From: Streptomyces longwoodensis
Lineage (GTDB): Bacteria; Actinomycetota; Actinomycetes; Streptomycetales; Streptomycetaceae
Reading direction: 5' to 3'
NCBI RefSeq assembly: GCF_001514125.1
Contig: NZ_KQ948556.1
Location: forward strand, 311,518 to 375,517
DNA length: 64,000 bases
Position 1 is the first letter of the stretch, and each line of letters begins with the position of its first letter. A program made the translations under genes and the position numbers. A model generated the notes under the pieces. The model saw only the letters and a list, made by a program, of their open reading frames with translations, had not been told where the DNA came from and ran no database searches. Of this stretch, positions 58,647-64,000 are shown piece after piece.

Positions 58647-61600
58647 TCAGGCGGGGCGCAGCCAGACCGTCGCCAGCGGGGGCAGGGTCAGGCGGATGCT
58701 CGCCGGGAGGCCGTGCCACGGGTGGGGCTCCGGCTTGACCGGGTGCGGGTTGGTGACGTCGCTGCCGCCGTAGCGGGCCTCGTCGGTGTTCAGGACCTCG
58801 TGCCAGGCCGGCACGTCGTCGGGGACGCCGAGCCGGTAGTCGGGGCGCACCACCGCGGCGAAGTTGCTGACCGCCAGCAGCGGGTTGCGGTCGGCGTCGT
58901 AGCGCAGGAACGCGATCACGTTGTCCTCGGACGCGTCGCCCGCCACCCACTGGAAGCCGGCCGGCTCGGTGTCCTGCTCCCACAGGGCCGGGGTGGCGCG
59001 GTAGACCCCGTTGAGGTCGCGGACCAGGTCCCGTACGCCGCGGTGGTCGGCCTCGGCGCCGTAGGCCGGGTCGAGCAGCCACCAGTCCGGGCCGTGCGCC
59101 TCGGACCACTCGGCGCCCTGGGCGAACTCCTGCCCCATGAAGAGCAGTTGCTTGCCCGGGTGGGACCACATGAAGCCGAGGTAGGCGCGGTGGTTGGCGC
59201 GCTGCTGCCACCAGTCGCCCGGCATCTTCGACACCAGCGAGCCCTTGCCGTGGACCACCTCGTCGTGCGAGATCGGCAGCACGTAGTTCTCGCTGTACGC
59301 GTACACCATCGAGAACGTCATCTCGTGGTGGTGGTACTTGCGGTGCACCGGCTCGTGACTCATGTACTGCAGCGAGTCGTGCATCCAGCCCATGTTCCAC
59401 TTCAGGCCGAAGCCCAGCCCCCCGAAGCCGCTCGGGCCCCGGTGGTGGGTGGCCCGGGTGACGCCGTCCCACGCGGTGGACTCCTCGGCGACCGTCACCA
59501 CGCCCGGGCAGCGCCGGTACACCGTGGCGTTCATCTCCTGCAGGAACGCCACCGCGTCCAGGTTCTCCCGGCCGCCGTGCTCGTTGGGCGTCCACTGGCC
59601 CGGCTCGCGCGAGTAGTCGAGGTAGAGCATCGAGGCGACCGCGTCCACGCGCAGCCCGTCGATGTGGAACTCCTGGCACCAGTACACCGCGTTGGCGACC
59701 AGGAAGTTGCGCACCTCGCGGCGCCCGAAGTCGAACTCCAGCGTGCCCCAGTCGGGGTGGGCCGCCCGCAGCGGGTCCTCGTGCTCGTACAGCGGGCGCC
59801 CGTCGAACTCGGCCAGCGCCCACGCGTCGCGCGGGAAGTGCGCCGGCACCCAGTCCATCAGGACGCCGATGCCGGCCTGGTGGAGCCGGTCGACCAGGTA
59901 CCGGAAGTCGTCCGGGGTGCCGAGCCGGGCCGTCGGCGCGTAGAAGCCGGTGACCTGGTAGCCCCAGGAGCCGCCGAAGGGGTGCTCGGCGACCGGCATC
60001 AACTCCACGTGCGTGAAGCCGAGTTCCTTCACATAGGCGGGCAGCTGCTCGGCCAGCTGGCGGTACGTCAGACCGGGCCGCCAGGACGGCAGGTGCACCT
60101 CGTAGATGGACAACGGCGCCTGGTGCGCGGGGCGTTCGGCGCGCCGCGCCAGCCACTCGGCGTCGTCCCACTCGTACTGCGAGGACGTCACGATCGACGA
60201 CGTGGCCGGCGGGACCTCGGTACGGCGGGCCAGCGGGTCGGCGCGCAGGGTGTGCGAGCCGTCGGGCCGGGCGATGTCGAACTTGTACAGCTCGCCCTCG
60301 CCGATCCCGGGCACGAACAGCTCCCACACGCCCGAGGAGCCCAGCGAGCGCATCGGATGGCCGGTGCCGTCCCAGAAGTTGAAGGTGCCGGCCACCCGCA
60401 CGCCGCGCGCGTTCGGCGCCCACACCGAGAAGCGGGTGCCGCGCACGCCCTCGTGGGTCATCGGGTGGGCCCCGAGCACCGTCCACAGGTCCTCGTGCCG
60501 GCCCTCGCCGATCAGGTGCAGGTCCAGCTCGCCGAGCGTGGGCAGGAAGCGGTAGGCGTCCTCGACCTCCTGGACCGTGTCCTCGTACGTCACCACGAGC
60601 CGGTACGCCGGCACCTCGCGCAGCGGCAGCACGCCGGAGAAGAACCCGTCGCCCTCGTCGTGCAGGTCGGCCCGCACCTCACCGGCCAGCACGGCGACCG
60701 CCCGCGCGTACGGCCGGAACGCCCGGAAGACGATCCCGTCCTCCACCGGGTGGGCGCCGAGCAGCCCGTGCGGGTCGTGGTGCGTCCCGGTCAGCAGCCG
60801 GTCGCGGTCGTAGGCGGTGAGCGCGGGCGGGGCGGTGGCCTCGACGGGGGTGGGGTCGGCGGCGACGGCAGGAGCGGGCGCCGAGTCGTCCACCACGGCG
60901 GGCACCGGCTCGGCCGCGACGGCCGGCGTCGGCTCGGCCGCGGTCGGCGCGGGCACCGGCTCCGCCGTGACGGTCGGCGTCGGCTCGGCCGCGGTGGTCG
61001 TGGGCTCGGGTGCCACGGGCGGCGCTGCCGCCGCGGCCGCCGTGGCCGTGGTCTTCCTGGCCGTCGTCGCCTTCCCGGTCGTCGTCTTCTTGACCGGTGT
61101 CGCCTTCGTGGCCGTGGTCTTCTTGACCGTCGTCGCCTTTGTGGCCGTTACCTTCTTGGCCGGTGTCGCCTTCTTCGCCGCCGCGGCCTTCTTCGCCGTC
61201 GTCGCCTTCTTCGCGGGGGCCTTCTTGGCGGGCGCCTTCTTCACGGCCGCCGGCCCGGCGGCCGTCTCCTCGGCCACCGGCTCCTGTGCGGCGGGCGCCT
61301 TCCGGGTGGCGGCTTCCTTCACCGCGGCGGCCTTGCGGGCGGCGGTCTCCTTCACGGCGGCCGTCGTCCTGGCGGCCGTCTCCTTCACCGCGGCCGTCCC
61401 CTTGGCGGCCGCCTCCTTCGCCAGTGCCGCCGTCTCCGCGACCGGGTCCGTGGTCCCGGCCGGAGCCTTCTTCGCCGTCGTCGCCTTCTTCGCCGGGGCC
61501 TTCTTGACCGCCGCCTTCTTCGCGACCGCCTCCTTGGCCGCCGCCTTCTTGGCCACCGCCTTCTTCACGGTCGCCGTCTCCCCGGCCGCCGCCTTCACGG

Positions 61601-61907
61601 CGGTCCGCTTCGCCGCCGTGGTGGTGGTCTTCGCGGCCGTCTTCCCGGCCGCGGGCGCCGCGGCCTTCGCCGCGGTCGTCTTCTTCGCGACCGCCGCCGT
61701 CTTCCTGGCCGCGGCCTTCTTCGCGACCGCCTTCTTCGCCACCGCCTGCTCGGCGGGCTCCGCCGGCACCGCGGAGCCCGCGGTCTTCGAGGGTTTCGCG
61801 GTCTTCGCCGGCTGCACGGCCTTCGCGATCTTCTCGGCTGTCTTCTTGACCGCCGCCTTCTTCGAGTCCTTCGGGTTCGAGCCGCTGGACGAGGGGCTGG
61901 GAGTCAC
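58647..61907 (-). CDS. glgB: 1,4-alpha-glucan branching enzyme with histone-H1-like N-terminal extension
   Basis: 1086 aa from GTG 61907, which has AGGAGG 8 nt upstream. Residues ~362-1086 are a normal GlgB: N-terminal domains (DPHGLLGAHPVEDG, FSVWAPNARGVRVAG), the GH13_9 barrel with nucleophile Asp755 (GLRVDAVASMLY), acid Glu808 (VTVAEESTAW) and Asp882 (ISHDEVVHG), and a C-terminal beta domain. Residues 1-~300 are Lys/Ala/Thr-rich repeats (AKKATTAKKA, AAVKETAARKA) like histone H1 or the HupS tail; ~300-360 are Pro/Glu repeats (AEPTPxVxAEPVPA). It adds alpha-1,6 branches to GlgE-made glucan. The extension might bind nucleic acid, polyphosphate or glucan; that is open. Confidence 0.92.
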   Translation of the reverse strand: MTPSPSSSGSNPKDSKKAAVKKTAEKIAKAVQPAKTAKPSKTAGSAVPAEPAEQAVAKKAVAKKAAARKTAAVAKKTTAAKAAAPAAGKTAAKTTTTAAKRTAVKAAAGETATVKKAVAKKAAAKEAVAKKAAVKKAPAKKATTAKKAPAGTTDPVAETAALAKEAAAKGTAAVKETAARTTAAVKETAARKAAAVKEAATRKAPAAQEPVAEETAAGPAAVKKAPAKKAPAKKATTAKKAAAAKKATPAKKVTATKATTVKKTTATKATPVKKTTTGKATTARKTTATAAAAAAPPVAPEPTTTAAEPTPTVTAEPVPAPTAAEPTPAVAAEPVPAVVDDSAPAPAVAADPTPVEATAPPALTAYDRDRLLTGTHHDPHGLLGAHPVEDGIVFRAFRPYARAVAVLAGEVRADLHDEGDGFFSGVLPLREVPAYRLVVTYEDTVQEVEDAYRFLPTLGELDLHLIGEGRHEDLWTVLGAHPMTHEGVRGTRFSVWAPNARGVRVAGTFNFWDGTGHPMRSLGSSGVWELFVPGIGEGELYKFDIARPDGSHTLRADPLARRTEVPPATSSIVTSSQYEWDDAEWLARRAERPAHQAPLSIYEVHLPSWRPGLTYRQLAEQLPAYVKELGFTHVELMPVAEHPFGGSWGYQVTGFYAPTARLGTPDDFRYLVDRLHQAGIGVLMDWVPAHFPRDAWALAEFDGRPLYEHEDPLRAAHPDWGTLEFDFGRREVRNFLVANAVYWCQEFHIDGLRVDAVASMLYLDYSREPGQWTPNEHGGRENLDAVAFLQEMNATVYRRCPGVVTVAEESTAWDGVTRATHHRGPSGFGGLGFGLKWNMGWMHDSLQYMSHEPVHRKYHHHEMTFSMVYAYSENYVLPISHDEVVHGKGSLVSKMPGDWWQQRANHRAYLGFMWSHPGKQLLFMGQEFAQGAEWSEAHGPDWWLLDPAYGAEADHRGVRDLVRDLNGVYRATPALWEQDTEPAGFQWVAGDASEDNVIAFLRYDADRNPLLAVSNFAAVVRPDYRLGVPDDVPAWHEVLNTDEARYGGSDVTNPHPVKPEPHPWHGLPASIRLTLPPLATVWLRPA

Positions 61908-61952
61908 GGACGAAGCCTCCTGGGCGAAGCTGAGATGACGGCTGGGGAACGG

Positions 61953-63341
61953 CTAGGACGGGTCGGACGCGGCGAGCCGCCGCACCGCGGACAGCGGCAC
62001 GGGGAGCCAGTCGGGACGGTGACGGGCCTCGTAGACGACCTCGTACACCGCCTTGTCGGTCTCGAAGGCCCGCAGCAGCACCGGGTCGGTGCGCGGGTCC
62101 ACGCCGGAGACCTCGGCGTACCCGGAGCAGTACGCGGCGCGGCAGGCCGCCGCCCAGCCGGGCGCCGGGCTCTCCGCCGAGTGGGCCGCGTAGTCGAAGG
62201 AGCGCAGCATCCCCGCGACGTCCCGCTCGATCGGCTGCGGCATCCGCCGCTCGGCCAGCGGGCGGGCCGGTTCGCCCTCGAAGTCGATCAGCGACCACTC
62301 GCCGGACGCCGACCGCAGGCACTGCCCGAGGTGCAGGTCGCCGTGCACGCGCTGCGCGGTCCAGGTGTGGCCCTCGGCCGCGAGGTCGGCGAGCGCCGTG
62401 TAGGCGGTGCGCAGGCCGGGTGCGTACGGCCGCAGCGCCGGGACGGCCTGCGCGGCCTGCTCCAGCCGCTCGACCATGCCGGCCACCAGCGGGTCCATGT
62501 GCGCGTGGCCCAGGGTGGTGGTGGGCAGGGCCCGGGCCAGCGCGGTGTGCACCTCCGCCGTGGCCCGTCCGAGCGCCCGTGCCTCCCCGGCGAAGTCCTC
62601 GTCCTTGGCGAGCCGGCGCAGCGCCAGCTCCCAGCCGTCCGCCGCGCCCTGCACGAACGGCTGGAGCACGCCCAGGACGTACGGCTCGCCGCCGAGCTCG
62701 GCCTGCATCCACGCGGTCGGCGGCGGTACCCGGCGGACGCCCTCGCGGGCCAGCGCCAGGGGCAGCTCCAGGTCCGGGTTGATGCCGGGCACCACGCGGC
62801 GCAGGAGCTTCAGGATGAACGTATCTCCATAGATGACGGACGAGTTCGACTGCTCGGACGTCACCCGGCGGGGCACGAGCCCCGCCCGTATCTCCTGGGT
62901 CGGGTCCCGGTCGCAGCGCAGGGCGCCGATCCGCGCGCCGGAGCGCAGGGCCTCGAGCAGTACCTCGGCGGGCCGGGTGTCGTACAGCGCGTCGTAGATC
63001 GTGGTGCCGGCCAGCGGGCCCTCGGTGACGTGGCCGATGAGCGCGGGTGCGAGGTGCGGGGGCAGGGCCTCGCGGGCCCCGATGAGCAGCTGGTAGCAGT
63101 CGCCGGGCAGCGTGCCCTGGTGCGGGGCGCCCTGGTGGGCGCGCACCAGCAGGTGGTGCAGGCCCAGCGGGCCGCCGGCCGGCAGCAGCTCGGTGGCCGC
63201 GACGAGCGAGAAGCCCGTGACGGGCCGTCCCTTGCCGGCGAACCAGCGCTGCCGCGGCAGCCACTCCCGCAACAGCGGGTCGAGTGACGCGAGGAGGCCG
63301 GGGCCCGTCGTCAGGGTACGAGTGGTGACCGTTTCCGCCAT
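61953..63341 (-). CDS. mak: Maltokinase (Pep2/Mak)
   Basis: 462 aa from ATG 63341. The N-terminal cap domain (LLREWLPRQRWFAGKGRPVTGFSLV) is followed by an aminoglycoside-phosphotransferase-like kinase fold with catalytic VHGDLHLGQCL and metal-binding LIDFEGEP. It phosphorylates maltose to maltose-1-phosphate, the substrate of GlgE, in the trehalose-to-alpha-glucan pathway. It lies between treS (upstream) and glgB (45 bp downstream), the order known from Streptomyces; in many actinobacteria it is fused to TreS, but here it is separate. Confidence 0.95.
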   Translation of the reverse strand: MAETVTTRTLTTGPGLLASLDPLLREWLPRQRWFAGKGRPVTGFSLVAATELLPAGGPLGLHHLLVRAHQGAPHQGTLPGDCYQLLIGAREALPPHLAPALIGHVTEGPLAGTTIYDALYDTRPAEVLLEALRSGARIGALRCDRDPTQEIRAGLVPRRVTSEQSNSSVIYGDTFILKLLRRVVPGINPDLELPLALAREGVRRVPPPTAWMQAELGGEPYVLGVLQPFVQGAADGWELALRRLAKDEDFAGEARALGRATAEVHTALARALPTTTLGHAHMDPLVAGMVERLEQAAQAVPALRPYAPGLRTAYTALADLAAEGHTWTAQRVHGDLHLGQCLRSASGEWSLIDFEGEPARPLAERRMPQPIERDVAGMLRSFDYAAHSAESPAPGWAAACRAAYCSGYAEVSGVDPRTDPVLLRAFETDKAVYEVVYEARHRPDWLPVPLSAVRRLAASDPS

Positions 63342-63388
63342 GGCGTCACGTCCCTTCCCGGGGCGGTAGGGGGTGTTACTAGTGCGTG

Positions 63389-63424
63389 CCCCGGGCAGGG
63401 CGGAGGAAACCGCCCTGCCCCGGG
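63389..63424 (-). terminator. Hairpin in the treS-mak gap (attenuator or terminator)
   Basis: GGGCAGGGCGG (63393-63403) and CCGCCCTGCCC (63410-63420) pair perfectly, extended by CCCC/CGGG with a bulge. Loop of 6 nt. It lies in the 111-bp gap inside the operon and may reduce read-through from treS into mak and glgB. Confidence 0.55.
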
Positions 63425-63452
63425 TCCGTGCCTGTGAGGTGGGTCCCTCGCC

Positions 63453-64000
<548 letters not shown>

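Noticed and set aside
58713..63287. 1524-aa open frame antisense to glgB and mak
   Set aside because: It spans two real genes on the other strand, has mirrored codon bias and no recognisable domain.

Overview
The window is a high-GC chromosomal segment from a Streptomyces, close in gene order to Streptomyces coelicolor. The evidence is the paired coiled-coil genes filP and scy, the chitinase promoter with twin 12-bp repeats, GTG/TTG starts, GTGA/ATGA overlaps, and the GlgE-pathway genes at the right end. Identifications come from reading the sequence and remembered family features; no search was run.

Layout. 1-240: end of atpC, closing the ATP synthase operon. 371-5913: a DUF2550 protein, secreted chitinase chiC with its two-component system, a small membrane protein and a PduO-type cobalamin adenosyltransferase. 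6305-12772: a STAS protein, a large P-loop membrane protein, nucS, an uncharacterised 130-aa protein, a luciferase-like oxidoreductase and a small Cys/His protein. 12811-16881: two paralogous ABC-2 exporters. 17016-22058: filP and scy. 22251-25621: methylmalonyl-CoA epimerase, thiolase, meaB and a MarR regulator. 25714-28590: three overlapping AIM24-family genes, a DUF3817 protein and a thiamine-binding-like protein. 28723-34412: a TetR-controlled operon with twin operators, an ArsR-like regulator with a divergent MFS pump, a MarR regulator and a second DUF3817 protein. 34487-38158: isobutyryl-CoA mutase large subunit icmA, a TetR regulator and a thioredoxin-TPR protein. 38159-41644: a palindrome-rich 646-bp intergenic region driving an envelope operon (DUF6230, DUF6114, Ser-rich secreted protein). 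41752-47770: pyruvate kinase, acetate kinase, phosphotransacetylase and phosphofructokinase. 47783-56150: an XRE-like regulator, a CitA/DcuS-type two-component system with a dicarboxylate symporter, a TetR/MFS pair and a MerR/thioredoxin pair. 56312-58579: a HelD-like helicase. 58647-64000: glgB, maltokinase and the 3' end of trehalose synthase.

Themes. Four genes serve B12-dependent acyl-CoA metabolism (adenosyltransferase, epimerase, MeaB, IcmA). Central carbon flux (pfkA, pyk, pta-ackA) lies near storage-glucan synthesis (treS, mak, glgB). The most unusual object is the branching enzyme: its normal catalytic body follows a ~360-residue Lys/Ala/Thr-rich, histone-H1-like extension with a canonical ribosome-binding site at its start. 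Other novelty candidates are a 10-residue repeat tail on an ABC ATPase, a STAS protein with Ala at the usual phospho-Ser, a P-loop protein with Arg in place of the Walker Lys, three minisatellites beside regulator genes, and the DUF6230/DUF6114 envelope operon. No tRNA, rRNA, CRISPR array, insertion sequence or biosynthetic gene cluster was seen.
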